From: Bacteroidales bacterium
GTDB taxonomy: Bacteria > Bacteroidota > Bacteroidia > Bacteroidales > UBA932
Direction of reading: 5' to 3'
DNA: 41,489 nt
Assembly (NCBI GenBank): GCA_017617035.1
Contig: JAFZWV010000016.1
Span: 1-41,489 of the forward strand
The notes under the pieces are model-generated. The model did not search any database. It saw only the letters and a list, made by a program, of their open reading frames with translations, and was not told where the DNA came from. A program made the position numbers and the translations under genes. Shown here in pieces: positions 1-8,157 of the stretch (position 1 is the first letter of the stretch; each line of letters opens with the position of its first letter).

Positions 1-1
1 A

Positions 2-244
2 CAGTGGGTTGTTGATGATGTTTTCTGGGAAACCGATGTCTTGATGGTAGCAATTTTTGATGCCAAGAGATTAGATGAAAACTGGGGTGTAGGAAAGATG
101 TCAGATTATGTCATCCAAAAGTATTGGTTAGAGAAGGATGATGTTGTTGAAAAAGACGGTAAGACCTATAAAAAGATTTCCTTCCCCCCAAATGAAGGCA
201 TGAAGGATGTTGAAATGGAGCCCGCCTATGGCACATACAACTGA
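2..244 (+). CDS. 3' end of an unrecognised gene (partial)
   Basis: This is an open frame entering from the left edge and ending at TGA 242-244, giving about 80 C-terminal residues. An in-frame TTG at 41 exists, but the frame is open upstream and the residues before it (QWVVDDVFWETDV) look just as coding, so the gene most likely starts outside the window. The visible part is acidic and soluble, with no signal peptide, membrane segment or recognisable motif. I do not recognise the family. It lies upstream of a BRO-N gene, and both genes are followed directly by copies of one palindromic element, which suggests a shared accessory or mobile context. Codon use is AT-rich compared with the genes after 3.4 kb. 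Confidence 0.6.
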   Translation, partial: QWVVDDVFWETDVLMVAIFDAKRLDENWGVGKMSDYVIQKYWLEKDDVVEKDGKTYKKISFPPNEGMKDVEMEPAYGTYN

Positions 245-248
245 TTTT

Positions 249-320
249 GGGATAGTAAAAAAAGGAGTTGTTATGTCAGTTAGGGGCTAGTCGTCTTCCT
301 CAAACTCCCCACACTATTTC
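249..320 (+). repeat. Palindromic 3' element, copy A
   Basis: Begins 5 nt after the stop of the first gene. GGGATAGT (249-256) can pair with ACTATTTC (313-320) through 8 pairs including two G-U, and GGAGTT (264-269) pairs perfectly with AACTCC (303-308). The interior is only weakly self-complementary. It aligns almost without gaps, at roughly two-thirds identity by eye, to the element at 1282-1355. No T-run follows, so it is not a standard intrinsic terminator. Its role is unknown: possibly an RNA structure at the mRNA end or a recombination site. Confidence 0.55.
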
Positions 321-330
321 ACATTTTGCG

Positions 331-347
331 TTTCGCATCTTGCGAAA
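331..347. promoter_or_regulatory. Short perfect inverted repeat upstream of the BRO-N gene
   Basis: TTTCGCA (331-337) and TGCGAAA (341-347) form a perfect 7-bp inverted repeat around TCT. It sits about 26 bp upstream of the -33 box of the next gene. It could be an operator or a weak hairpin ending the upstream transcript. No protein or assay is tied to it, so the role is inference. Confidence 0.3.
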
Positions 348-372
348 TGAGAATCTTTTAACCTTGCAAAGA

Positions 373-404
373 TTTGCATTAGGTTTCCGTCTGGATTATA
401 TTTG
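373..404 (+). promoter_or_regulatory. Bacteroidota-type promoter of the BRO-N gene
   Basis: TTTG (373-376) and TATATTTG (397-404) match the -33 TTTG / -7 TAnnTTTG consensus of the Bacteroidota primary sigma factor, separated by 20 bp. Transcription would start near 409, leaving a leader of about 12 nt before the ATG at 422. Confidence 0.6.
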
Positions 405-421
405 TAGAAAACGTTGAGACC

Positions 422-1288
422 ATGTCCGATATTGAAAAAATACAGTTGTTTGAGAACAAAAAAGTCCGTACGGCTTGGGATGAGGAGAAACAGGAATGGT
501 TCTTCTCCATAGTTGATGTATGTGGAATCCTTACCAACCAACCAACCCATGATAGGGCGAGAAATTATTGGAAGGTATTGAAAAACAGGCTGGTAAAGGA
601 AGGAAGTGAAGTGGTTACAAAATGTAACCGGTTGAAATTAATTGCGGAGGATGGCAAGCCGAGATTCACCGATGTGGCAGATATGGCCACGATGTTTCGC
701 GTCATTGAATCCATCCCATCCAAGAAGGCAGAGCCGATTAAAGTATGGATAGCCCAGGTTGCGGCAGAGCGGGTCAATCAGGCCATCGATCCGGAACGAA
801 GCATAGACCAAGCTGTTGCCGATTATCGTCGTCTGGGGTATTCGGAGGCATGGATTAACCAAAGGATAAAAACAATTGAAATCCGCAAAGGTCTCACAGA
901 TGAATGGAAAAGAGGTGGAGTGACACAAGAAGTAGACTTTGCTTTCTTAACGGACTTGATGTCCAAAACCTGGAGCGGCCTCACAACACGAGAATATAAG
1001 AAGTACAAAGGCTTGACTAAGGAGAACCTTCGGGACAATATGACCAATATGGAACTGCTCCTTAATGCCCTTGCAGAGGAAACTGCAACTGAACTAAGCA
1101 AGCAGCGAAATCCTGAAGGCCTTTCGGAGAATGCCGGAGTAGCCAAAGAAGGAGCCGAAGTAGCAAAATCTGCTCGAAAAGAAGTTGAGAAACGCTTGGG
1201 ACACAGTGTCATATCCAGTGAAAAAGCCATTGACCACATCAAGTCTCCCGAAGAGCTGCCATTCCCGGATGAACAGAAGCAGGGATAG
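422..1288 (+). CDS. BRO-N domain, phage antirepressor-like protein
   Basis: A 288-aa protein whose first 100 or so residues look like a BRO N-terminal DNA-binding domain (VRTAWDEEKQEWFFSIVDV near the start, then a conserved tryptophan/lysine region and DMATMFRVI). The middle part (about 115-190) resembles the helical part of DinD-like or antirepressor proteins common in gut Bacteroidales genomes. The C-terminus is charged and helical. The family usually binds DNA and is found in phages and phage remnants; no phage structural gene or integrase is visible here, so this may be a stand-alone or remnant gene. The ATG at 422 fits the promoter at 373-404. The stop codon lies inside the second copy of the palindromic element. 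Confidence 0.75.
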   Translation: MSDIEKIQLFENKKVRTAWDEEKQEWFFSIVDVCGILTNQPTHDRARNYWKVLKNRLVKEGSEVVTKCNRLKLIAEDGKPRFTDVADMATMFRVIESIPSKKAEPIKVWIAQVAAERVNQAIDPERSIDQAVADYRRLGYSEAWINQRIKTIEIRKGLTDEWKRGGVTQEVDFAFLTDLMSKTWSGLTTREYKKYKGLTKENLRDNMTNMELLLNALAEETATELSKQRNPEGLSENAGVAKEGAEVAKSARKEVEKRLGHSVISSEKAIDHIKSPEELPFPDEQKQG

Positions 1289-1355
1289 TGAAATTGGGAG
1301 TTGTCATATCAGTTGGAGGCTGTTAGCCTGTTTCAGACTTCCCCAGTGACTATCC
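1282..1355 (+). repeat. Palindromic 3' element, copy B
   Basis: Overlaps the last bases of the BRO-N gene. GGATAGT (1283-1289) pairs perfectly with ACTATCC (1349-1355). GGGAG (1296-1300) pairs with CTTCCC (1338-1343) with one bulge, and AGGCT-GTT-AGCCT (1317-1329) is a perfect inner hairpin. It is homologous to copy A at 249-320, and the outer helix is kept with G-C in one copy and G-U in the other. No T-run follows. Function unknown. Confidence 0.6.
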
Positions 1356-1463
1356 AAGTTTCTGGAGATAAGTGTAACTGGCTGATAATAATAGGATTAC
1401 AAGTGGTACACCATATATTTAACGAGGAAGAATATTAATTGATAGTCAAATAGTTACTGAAAG

Positions 1464-1490
1464 AGCCCGCGGCAAAAACCGCGGGTTTCT
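1464..1490. terminator. Intrinsic terminator
   Basis: CCCGCGG (1466-1472) and CCGCGGG (1479-1485) form a 7-bp GC-rich stem around CAAAAA, followed by TTTCTTT and preceded by an A-rich stretch, so it may work in both directions. It separates the BRO-N region from the patatin gene. The 100 nt before it (1356-1463) hold no gene that I can see; a short non-coding RNA ending here is possible but unsupported. Confidence 0.8.
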
Positions 1491-1515
1491 TTATCACTAT
1501 CCCAAGATTTTTGAG

Positions 1516-1523
1516 TACATTTG
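1516..1523 (+). promoter_or_regulatory. -7 box TACATTTG of the patatin gene
   Basis: A perfect TAnnTTTG ends 5 nt before the ATG at 1529, so the transcript would begin at or within a base or two of the start codon (leaderless). No good TTTG is found 19-20 bp upstream; the terminator lies there. Confidence 0.5.
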
Positions 1524-1528
1524 ATACC

Positions 1529-2428
1529 ATGAAAGAGAAATATAATATCGGAGTGGCGTTCAGCGGGGGAGGCGCGAGAGGCGCGGCTCATTGCGGGGCG
1601 CTGCAAGCATTTCACGAATATGGGATCAAGCCGGAGGTGGTTTCCGGGTCGAGCGTTGGTTCGCTGGTAGCGACACTGTATGCCTGCGGATTTGAGCCCA
1701 GAAAGATGATCGAATTGTTCCAGGGGCTAAACTTCTTTAAGGATATAGTCAGTCCTACCGTTCCTACTGGCGGCCTGTTCGATTCACGACCGCTGGTAGA
1801 GATGATCAGGAAGACGTTGCCGTACACGCGTCTGGAGGATCTTCCGGTTCCGACTTACGTAGTGGCTGCAGACCTTGAGCACGCGGTTCCGAAGGTTTTC
1901 TCTAAAGGCGAGATTGCGCCGAGGGTAGTCGCGTCCTGCTCTATCCCGGTAGTCTTCCGTCCGATGAACATTAATGGCATTCATTACGTCGACGGCGGAG
2001 CCTTCCAGAATCTGCCAGTCGCGGCCATAAGAAATAAGTGCAAAACCGTTATCGCCCTCAGCCTGATAAATCTCGACGAAGAAAAATACAAGGACAATGT
2101 TATTGCAGTGGCTTCCCGGTCATTCCAGATGATGATGGTCTCGAACAATGCAGCCGACAAGGAAATGGCCGACATGGTGGTCGATCTGGATACGTCCGGA
2201 TGTACAGCCTATGATATGTCCAAGATTGAAGACCTGTTCTTCAGAGGCTATGAAAGTACAGTTAAAGTCCTTGAGGAGAACGGATATCAAAGAGTCCTTC
2301 CTAAAGAGAATATCGTTTTCCCGCCCAGAAAGAACCAACTGGAAGAACTGAAAAACTACGAACTCGTCGTCAGGGAGAAAGTAGAGAAAGGCCTTACAGC
2401 CCTCAAATCCCTCAAAAAGACCGCATAG
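1529..2428 (+). CDS. Patatin-like phospholipase
   Basis: A 299-aa protein of the patatin family (serine acyl hydrolases of the RssA/YchK type). It has the oxyanion loop GGGARG (residues 13-18), the nucleophile elbow GSSVG with Ser42, and the second catalytic residue in DGG (Asp155), so the Ser-Asp dyad is intact. There is no signal peptide, and the C-terminus is a charged helical tail. It probably hydrolyses acyl esters of membrane lipids in the cytoplasm; the substrate cannot be read from sequence. I chose the ATG at 1529 over an upstream TTG at 1511 because the TTG lies in the promoter and the family starts just before the first beta strand (IGVAFSGGG). A lipoprotein gene follows 15 nt downstream and may be cotranscribed. 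Confidence 0.9.
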   Translation: MKEKYNIGVAFSGGGARGAAHCGALQAFHEYGIKPEVVSGSSVGSLVATLYACGFEPRKMIELFQGLNFFKDIVSPTVPTGGLFDSRPLVEMIRKTLPYTRLEDLPVPTYVVAADLEHAVPKVFSKGEIAPRVVASCSIPVVFRPMNINGIHYVDGGAFQNLPVAAIRNKCKTVIALSLINLDEEKYKDNVIAVASRSFQMMMVSNNAADKEMADMVVDLDTSGCTAYDMSKIEDLFFRGYESTVKVLEENGYQRVLPKENIVFPPRKNQLEELKNYELVVREKVEKGLTALKSLKKTA

Positions 2429-2443
2429 ATAAATAACCAGCTT

Positions 2444-3487
2444 ATGAAAAAAGTCCTCTATTCCCTTGCTTTCATGGCGATTTGCTCTTGTACGCCCACG
2501 CCGCTGAATAACAATGGAGATCCAAAGCCTCAGTTTTATATCAGCGCCGAGAAAACCGCATGGAAATCGGCACATGAAACCAAAGCCACAGACACTCTTA
2601 CTATCTCCAACGATATCCCCTGGGAAATCGGTGAAAAAGTTCTTCTGCTCATGTCAGACCAAAGCTATGAGGGGTGTACTATTCATACGATAGATTCCAC
2701 ATATAACAAAGATACTGGAGGTTATGATATCAGTGAGGGCTGGCAGACCCCTCGTCCTGAAAAGAAAACAATCTGCACTGTTTACAAAGCAGACGGGTTG
2801 AAAAGCGTTCTTATTCCTGACGCCCCGCTGGAAGAAGGAACTTACCGTGCTTTCTATCCTTATTCTGAAGCCAGCGACGAAACGGATGGCAAATGGTACG
2901 ATATGATGCATTTAAGCTTTTATTCCCCGTCAAAAGTTGCTTTGGAATACAACAGCCAGAAGATTGTAATTTCAGATCCCGTTACATACAAAACGGGTGA
3001 TTCTTTGAATTTTGTGCTGAATCACTTCCTATCCTTGATTGATATCGATATTTATCCGCCTAAAACAGGAAGTTATCACCGACAACTGTTTCTTGCCTCG
3101 CAGACAACAGTATTCCCGGGAAAAATTGATTATTGGATTGATGAAGAGCACAATAAACCCGATGATTACAGGGGCGTAGGTTGGATGAATTTCACCGCCC
3201 TAAATCCTAAAACAGAGCGTAAATTGGAAGAGGGCATAAAATTTCAAACAGCCACAGGCATACTCCCCCTTCCTTTTGAAGACGCACCGGTTTGCGTTCA
3301 TCTTTTCTACCGGGATGGGACCCATTATGTATCAGAGCCGTTCGCATTGCCGTCTCTCTCAATTGGAGTTGAGACAAAACTAGTTGCAAAAAACTTCAGC
3401 CAGACAGACGAACCGTTGCAGGGCGCTAGCGGCAGTTCTTTCCACGGACCTATCGAGGAAGAGTTCCCGGATTGGCTATTCCAGTAG
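2444..3487 (+). CDS. Surface lipoprotein, possibly fimbrillin-like
   Basis: A 347-aa protein with a lipoprotein signal (hydrophobic residues 4-13 and Cys16 as the lipid-attachment site in ICSC). The mature part is beta-rich, with phrases typical of Bacteroidota fimbrillin-like or Mfa-type surface lipoproteins: an early strand with DTLTISNDIPWEIGEKV, a central EGTYRAFYPYS and a later FVLNHFLSLIDIDI. Family assignment is by resemblance only. Likely exported and anchored in the outer membrane. It lies 15 nt after the patatin gene. The sequence looks AT-richer than its neighbours. Its last 38 nt overlap the 3' end of the convergent esterase gene on the other strand. Confidence 0.65.
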   Translation: MKKVLYSLAFMAICSCTPTPLNNNGDPKPQFYISAEKTAWKSAHETKATDTLTISNDIPWEIGEKVLLLMSDQSYEGCTIHTIDSTYNKDTGGYDISEGWQTPRPEKKTICTVYKADGLKSVLIPDAPLEEGTYRAFYPYSEASDETDGKWYDMMHLSFYSPSKVALEYNSQKIVISDPVTYKTGDSLNFVLNHFLSLIDIDIYPPKTGSYHRQLFLASQTTVFPGKIDYWIDEEHNKPDDYRGVGWMNFTALNPKTERKLEEGIKFQTATGILPLPFEDAPVCVHLFYRDGTHYVSEPFALPSLSIGVETKLVAKNFSQTDEPLQGASGSSFHGPIEEEFPDWLFQ

Positions 3488-4418
3488 AGTTTTCCGTCAT
3501 AAACCGAATCATGCTCTCGTTGACGAGGCGGGATTCGGGAAGAGTGGGGTCGGTCACATTGTGGACGTGCCCCACTTTTCTTTTGTCGGAGTCGATGTCG
3601 AGATACTCCAAAGACAAGCCGAGGGAGTCACAGTCTGCTTTCAGATACTCCGCCTGGATGCGGACGAAATCGAGCTTGCAGGTAGAGACGAACAGAGGGC
3701 AACTGAACCCATCAATATAAGTACGGGGCGAAAGAGATGCCATCCATTCCTTATCCTTGAAACGGGGACCTATGAACCAGGCCAAAGTCGGGTCCGCGAA
3801 CACTCTGGTATTTGCGCAGGAGACGAAATCGTAAACGGGGCAATTCAACAAAACGCCTGCGGGTTTAAAACGCTGAGGGCGCACGGGCAAAGCCTCATTG
3901 AAAGCGCCTTCAGCCAGATAAAGTGCGAAATGGCCGCCGGCGGAATCTCCGGTCAGGAACATCCGGTCCTTATTCAGCCCCAACTCTTCGGCATGGTCAT
4001 ATAAAAAATCCAAAGCCGCTGCGCAATCGCTCAACTCATCGCCGACATCCCTGACGCCATCATTGAGGCGGTATTCCACCAAAACGACGTCGAATCCCTC
4101 CTTCAAAAACTCCGATGCGAACGGGCGGTTGCTCTCCCTCTTTCCTCCGACATAAAAGCCGCCATGGATATCAATCAAGACGGGGCCCCGCCGCAAAGAA
4201 TCACTGGCATAATAGACATCCAGCACCTGCCGCTCATCGCCGCCATGGACATAAGGAATGCCGATGAGTTTTTCGCACTCATCGGCATAAGAAGGGGGCG
4301 TCGTACCCATCTGACTCACCCCCACGAACAACCTAAGCAGGGGTTTGGAGACCTTGGCGATAGAGCAGCCCGTCAGAAGCAGGGAGCACGCCGCTATTAT
4401 CGCGACCAGACGTCTCAT
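3450..4418 (-). CDS. Lipoprotein alpha/beta-hydrolase (esterase)
   Basis: A 322-aa protein with a lipoprotein signal peptide (LLLTGC, Cys18) and an alpha/beta-hydrolase fold of the hormone-sensitive-lipase/BD-FAE type. The oxyanion motif is HGGFY in [10 protein letters not shown], the nucleophile is in GDSAGG, the probable acid is the Asp of CKLDFV, and the catalytic His is in the C-terminal GHVHNV. It probably cleaves ester bonds, such as acetyl or feruloyl groups on glycans, at the cell surface; the substrate is inference. It is last in a three-gene operon after the HAD hydrolase and pta: its ATG overlaps the pta stop as ATGA. Its 3' end overlaps the convergent lipoprotein gene by 38 nt. 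Confidence 0.85.
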   Translation of the reverse strand: MRRLVAIIAACSLLLTGCSIAKVSKPLLRLFVGVSQMGTTPPSYADECEKLIGIPYVHGGDERQVLDVYYASDSLRRGPVLIDIHGGFYVGGKRESNRPFASEFLKEGFDVVLVEYRLNDGVRDVGDELSDCAAALDFLYDHAEELGLNKDRMFLTGDSAGGHFALYLAEGAFNEALPVRPQRFKPAGVLLNCPVYDFVSCANTRVFADPTLAWFIGPRFKDKEWMASLSPRTYIDGFSCPLFVSTCKLDFVRIQAEYLKADCDSLGLSLEYLDIDSDKRKVGHVHNVTDPTLPESRLVNESMIRFMTENSTGIANPGTLPR

Positions 4419-5422
4419 TTAGCGTCCATGGCCTGGCAGGCGGTAATGGCGATCAGGTTATAGATATCCTCTACCGAGCAGCCACGGCTAAGGTCATTGA
4501 CCGGGCGGGCGATACCCTGGAGGATGGGGCCAATGGCGTCGGCATTGCCGAGGCGCTGGACCAGTTTGTAGCCGATATTGCCCACTTCGAGGTTCGGGAA
4601 CACGAGGACGTTGGCCTTGCCGGCGATATCGGAGCCGGGGGCTTTCTTCGCGCCGACTGAAGGAACGAGGGCGGCGTCAGCTTGAAGCTCGCCGTCGATC
4701 TTTAGATCCGGGGCGAGTTCACGCGCCAGCCGCGTTGCCTCAACGACCTTATCGACGACCTCATGCTTGGCGGAACCCTTAGTGGAGAACGAAAGCATGG
4801 CGACGCGAGGCTCAGCGAAGCCGGCGACGCTCTTCGCTGTCTGCGCGGTACAAACCGCGATCTGCGCGAGCTGGCCGGCATCAGGCGCGGGAGTAACGGC
4901 GACATCGCCGACTACCAGCACACCTTCCTCGCCGTACTGCGGGGTCTTGGTAACGAGGAGCATGGCACCGCTGACACAGGTAATTCCGGGCGCGCACTTG
5001 ATAATCTGAAGCGCCGGGCGGAGGGTCTCACCGGTAGTAGAGAGGGCACCGCTTATCTGTCCGTCGGCATCGCCGCTCTTGATGATGAGGCAGCCGAAGT
5101 ACAGAGGGTTCATCACGAGTTTGTGGGCCTCTTCCGGGGTCATGCCTTTCGCTTTACGAAGCTCATAGAGCAGGTTCGCGTACTCCTCTGTCTTCTCCGA
5201 AGTAGCGGGGTCGATGATAGTGGCTGAATCGATATGCTTAAGCCCAAGCTCCGCCGCCTTGGCCATAATGTCGGCCTTACTGCCGATGAGAATTATATCG
5301 GCCAAGCCATATGCCAATGCGCGGTCTGCCGCCGTGATGGTGCGATCTTCAAGCGATTCGGGAAGTACGATGCGCTGTCTGTTGGACTTGGCGCGAGCAA
5401 TAATGTTGTCAATAAGTGCCAT
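4415..5422 (-). CDS. pta: Phosphate acetyltransferase
   Basis: A 335-aa short-form Pta (PTA_PTB domain only, without the N-terminal DRTGG/CobB-like part of the E. coli enzyme). It converts acetyl-CoA and phosphate to acetyl phosphate and CoA, the first half of acetate formation. Family hallmarks are [11 protein letters not shown] at the start, [18 protein letters not shown] in the middle, and [21 protein letters not shown] and [20 protein letters not shown] towards the C-terminus. Translation is taken from the ATG at 5422 ([12 protein letters not shown]); an in-frame start 9 codons upstream overlaps the preceding gene. The upstream HAD gene ends 1 nt away and the downstream esterase overlaps by ATGA. 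No acetate kinase gene lies beside it. Confidence 0.95.
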   Translation of the reverse strand: MALIDNIIARAKSNRQRIVLPESLEDRTITAADRALAYGLADIILIGSKADIMAKAAELGLKHIDSATIIDPATSEKTEEYANLLYELRKAKGMTPEEAHKLVMNPLYFGCLIIKSGDADGQISGALSTTGETLRPALQIIKCAPGITCVSGAMLLVTKTPQYGEEGVLVVGDVAVTPAPDAGQLAQIAVCTAQTAKSVAGFAEPRVAMLSFSTKGSAKHEVVDKVVEATRLARELAPDLKIDGELQADAALVPSVGAKKAPGSDIAGKANVLVFPNLEVGNIGYKLVQRLGNADAIGPILQGIARPVNDLSRGCSVEDIYNLIAITACQAMDAK

Positions 5423-5423
5423 A

Positions 5424-6254
5424 TTATTTGTCAAATTCCTGTAATACAAAATCTGCGTGAATCTTGTCGATAATTGCGCAAACCAGCTTGAAAGCCTTGC
5501 TTTCCGGAGTGTATACCGCGGGTGCGGTAAATTTCACGCGGCCCTGGCGTTTAAGCTTCGCCGCTACTGCGCGCTTCTTTTCATTCTGCGGGTCGAACAC
5601 CGCTATAGGATTGCCGCCGAACATGCCCACGATTTTCATGCTTGGGACATCGGTCTCTCCGTCGCCGAAATAAATCATATTGGCAAACGGGACGCGCTTC
5701 TTGTTCTCGGCTGTAGAGGCGTTGACCATCTTGCTGTCGCGAGCGCTGAAAATACCTTTATTGATCTTAAAAAGGAACTGCGTCTTGTTGGTATAGTCTA
5801 CCGCGATGCCAGGCCAAACAGCCTCGCCCGCTTCATTATATATATAAGAGCCGGCGAAGATATGTTTGAACTCTTTTGCGATTGCAGTTCCTTCTACCAT
5901 TTCCTTAAGGCCGCTGGAATTGATGTAATGCTCCACGCGCACTCCATGCTCAGCGCCGTAGTCATTAACCAGTTTAAACCAGCCACGCACACCTTCAAAG
6001 AAGTCGATGTCGCGCCCGAAGCGCATAAAGTCCTCACGGCGCAGGCTGATTCCCTTCTCGCGGGCTTCGTCGTACATCATCTTCATATAAGCGAGGACGT
6101 CAGAGGCGTCCTGGTCGACTGCGAGGCTGTTGCTCTTCTCCCAGAACTCCTCTTTAGTGGTTCCCATCGCCTGGATGAAGCCAAACTCCTGCATATTTCC
6201 GGGAGCGAGGGTTCCGTCGAAATCGTAAATAAGCGCTACAATAGGCTTTTTCAT
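5424..6254 (-). CDS. HAD-superfamily hydrolase (phosphatase)
   Basis: A 276-aa protein of the HAD superfamily. Motif I is YDFDGTLAP (Asp11 nucleophile, Asp13 acid/base), motif II lies in YINSSG, motif III is a downstream Lys, and motif IV is [11 protein letters not shown]. The helical cap between residues about 20 and 95 is typical of subfamily I enzymes such as phosphoserine phosphatase. It is cytoplasmic and probably a Mg-dependent phosphomonoesterase; the substrate cannot be read. It is first in an operon with pta (1 nt spacing) and the esterase. Upstream, on its strand, a near-match to the -7 box (GATATTTG) leaves a leader of some 30-40 nt. Confidence 0.85.
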   Translation of the reverse strand: MKKPIVALIYDFDGTLAPGNMQEFGFIQAMGTTKEEFWEKSNSLAVDQDASDVLAYMKMMYDEAREKGISLRREDFMRFGRDIDFFEGVRGWFKLVNDYGAEHGVRVEHYINSSGLKEMVEGTAIAKEFKHIFAGSYIYNEAGEAVWPGIAVDYTNKTQFLFKINKGIFSARDSKMVNASTAENKKRVPFANMIYFGDGETDVPSMKIVGMFGGNPIAVFDPQNEKKRAVAAKLKRQGRVKFTAPAVYTPESKAFKLVCAIIDKIHADFVLQEFDK

Positions 6255-6319
6255 TTCACCAATTATTTGATGGTTTCACCACAAATATCGTAATAATTCG
6301 CCACATACACACACGCGAG

Positions 6320-6351
6320 TTTGGCAAAAAATCGAGCCGGGATTATTTTTG
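6320..6351 (+). promoter_or_regulatory. Promoter of the acyl-CoA ligase gene
   Basis: TTTG (6320-6323) and TATTTTTG (6344-6351) are separated by 20 bp, a full match to the Bacteroidota -33/-7 consensus. The expected start is near 6356, with a leader of about 20 nt. A small inverted repeat TTTTTGC-TTCA-GCAAAAA overlaps the -7 box and the transcription start. Confidence 0.65.
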
Positions 6352-6375
6352 CTTCAGCAAAAAAACCAAACCTAT

Positions 6376-8022
6376 ATGTCGAAATATCCGCATTATCTGG
6401 AAAGTCTCCAGAACGCAACCCGCAAGTATTGGAACAAAACAGCCCTCCACACCATGGGCGGCGACTCTTTCACCTACGGCCAGATGGCCATCCAAGTTGA
6501 GAAATTCCACCTCGCATTCGAAGCCCTCGGACTCAAGAAGGGCGACAAAATAGCGCTTTACGCAGCAAACGGCGCACGCTGGGGCATGGCCTACATGGCA
6601 GTCAACACCTACGAAACGGTCATCGTGCCGCTCCTCGCAGACTTCACCCCCGCCAACGCAGCATTCCTCGTCGACCACTCCGAGGCCCTCGTCCTCTTCA
6701 CCAACAAGGTGAAGTGGGAGAAGATGCCCCTCGACAAGATGCCGAATCTCCGCCTCGCAATCGACGTCGACACCTGGGAGAGTCTCTGGGCAAAGGACGC
6801 AAAGACCGAGAAGGCCTACGCAAAGATGGATGACCTCTTCGAGGCCAAATGGAAAGGCAACTTCGGCCCCGAAAACGTCGTCTACCCCACCGACAACATG
6901 GACGACCTCTCGACCATCAACTACACCTCAGGCTCCACCGGCGACCCTAAGGGCGTCATGCTCACCTACCGCAACTTCAGCGCGAACGTCGACTACGACC
7001 AGCGCTTCATGCCCGCCGGCGACAAGATAGTCTCCATGCTCCCTATGGCCCACATGTACGGCCTCGTGATCGAGTTCATCTACCCGCTCGCCAATGGCAC
7101 CGGAATCTACTGGCTCGGCAAGGCTCCCACCCCTGCGACCCTACTCAAGGCCTTCCAGGAAGTGAAGCCCTACCTGCTCGTGACCGTTCCGCTCGTCATG
7201 GAAAAGATCTACAAGAGCAAGCTTAAGCCCACCCTCGACAAGCCTATCATGAAAGTGCTCACCAAGATCCCCGGCATCAACACCATCATCTACAAGAAGG
7301 TGCGCGAAGGTCTGGAGCAGGCATTCGGTGGCAACGTCACCGAGTTCATTATGGGCGGCGCGGCTCTCAACCCCGAAGTCGACCGTCTGTTTAAGAAGAT
7401 CAAGCTCCCTTATGTTGTCGGCTACGGCATGACAGAAGGCTGCCCGCTGCTCGCCTACTCTGGCTGGCGCAACTACATCCCCGGTTCCTGCGGCCGTCCC
7501 GTCGACATCAACGACATCAGGATCGATTCCGAAGACCCGCAGCACATCGCAGGCGAGATCCAGGTCAAGGGCGACAACATCTGCATCGGCTACTACAAGA
7601 ACCCTGAGGCTACAGCCAACGCTTTCACCGACGACGGCTATCTCCGCACGGGCGATCTCGGTATCATGACCAAGGACGGCACCATCTTCATCAAGGGCCG
7701 TTCGAAGGCTCTCATCCTTACCGCCAACGGCCAGAACGTTTACCCCGAGGAGCTCGAGGCCATCATCAACTCCCAGCCTTACGTCTCCGAGTCGGTGGTC
7801 GTCGACCGTGCAGGCAAGATCGTCGGTCTCGTCTACCTCGATCAGGACGCCATCAAGAATGCCGGTCTGGATCAGGAAGCCATCTCCGACATCCCTGAGA
7901 ATATCAGGATTGCAAGTAACAGGCACCTCCCGGCTTATAGCCAGCTCGCCAAGGTCGAGGTCATGCTCGAGCCCTTCGCGAAGACTCCGAAGATGTCTAT
8001 AAAACGATTCTTGTATAAGTAG
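6376..8022 (+). CDS. Long-chain fatty acid-CoA ligase (AMP-forming)
   Basis: A 548-aa member of the ANL adenylating family. It activates a carboxylic acid with ATP to an acyl-adenylate and passes it to CoA. Motifs in order: the phosphate-binding loop YTSGSTGDPKGVMLT (near 185-200), PMAHMYG, GGAALNPEV, the aryl/acyl-pocket motif GYGMTEGCPL, the hinge YLRTGDLG, and the C-terminal Lys region KTPKMSIKRFL. The whole resembles FadD/Faa-type enzymes of Bacteroidota. The ATG at 6376 (MSKYPHYLE) was chosen over an upstream TTG that falls in the -7 box. The stop codon overlaps the left arm of a palindromic repeat. Substrate chain length is inferred from family resemblance. Confidence 0.9.
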   Translation: MSKYPHYLESLQNATRKYWNKTALHTMGGDSFTYGQMAIQVEKFHLAFEALGLKKGDKIALYAANGARWGMAYMAVNTYETVIVPLLADFTPANAAFLVDHSEALVLFTNKVKWEKMPLDKMPNLRLAIDVDTWESLWAKDAKTEKAYAKMDDLFEAKWKGNFGPENVVYPTDNMDDLSTINYTSGSTGDPKGVMLTYRNFSANVDYDQRFMPAGDKIVSMLPMAHMYGLVIEFIYPLANGTGIYWLGKAPTPATLLKAFQEVKPYLLVTVPLVMEKIYKSKLKPTLDKPIMKVLTKIPGINTIIYKKVREGLEQAFGGNVTEFIMGGAALNPEVDRLFKKIKLPYVVGYGMTEGCPLLAYSGWRNYIPGSCGRPVDINDIRIDSEDPQHIAGEIQVKGDNICIGYYKNPEATANAFTDDGYLRTGDLGIMTKDGTIFIKGRSKALILTANGQNVYPEELEAIINSQPYVSESVVVDRAGKIVGLVYLDQDAIKNAGLDQEAISDIPENIRIASNRHLPAYSQLAKVEVMLEPFAKTPKMSIKRFLYK

Positions 8023-8089
8023 ATTCCTTCGCTTCGCTCGGAATGACACCACTTTGTCATCCCGAGGAGCGTTAGCGACGAAGGGATCT
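8021..8089. repeat. Palindromic dispersed repeat, intergenic full copy
   Basis: Left arm 8021-8048 (core ATTCCTTCGCTTCGCTCGG) and right arm 8055-8089 (core TCATCCCGAGGAGCG, ending CGAAGGGATCT) are imperfect inverted repeats around a short loop. The same arms recur in frame inside three coding sequences at 26892-26926, 27990-28017 and 33785-33874. The copy starts on the stop codon of the acyl-CoA ligase gene. The structure is like a MITE or the Rickettsia palindromic elements. Confidence 0.85.
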
Positions 8090-8157
8090 CATTGACAAAA
8101 TGTCACTGGAATAGATATTGCGCTTTCTCTTAGCAGAAAACGCAATATTTTTTTGTT

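Noticed and set aside
249-1355. Integron attC sites
   Set aside because: The two palindromic elements follow ORFs, but the attC core boxes and an integrase gene are not seen; kept only as an analogy.
1356-1463. A tRNA or att site before the terminator at 1464
   Set aside because: No cloverleaf, CCA end or matching repeat could be found; only a faint possibility of a short RNA remains.
3384-4004. A 206-codon plus-strand frame across the lipoprotein/esterase junction
   Set aside because: Covered by the esterase with intact catalytic motifs on the other strand; the translation has no features.
7141-8052. A 303-codon open frame antisense to the acyl-CoA ligase
   Set aside because: It begins in the palindromic repeat and mirrors a gene with all ANL motifs.
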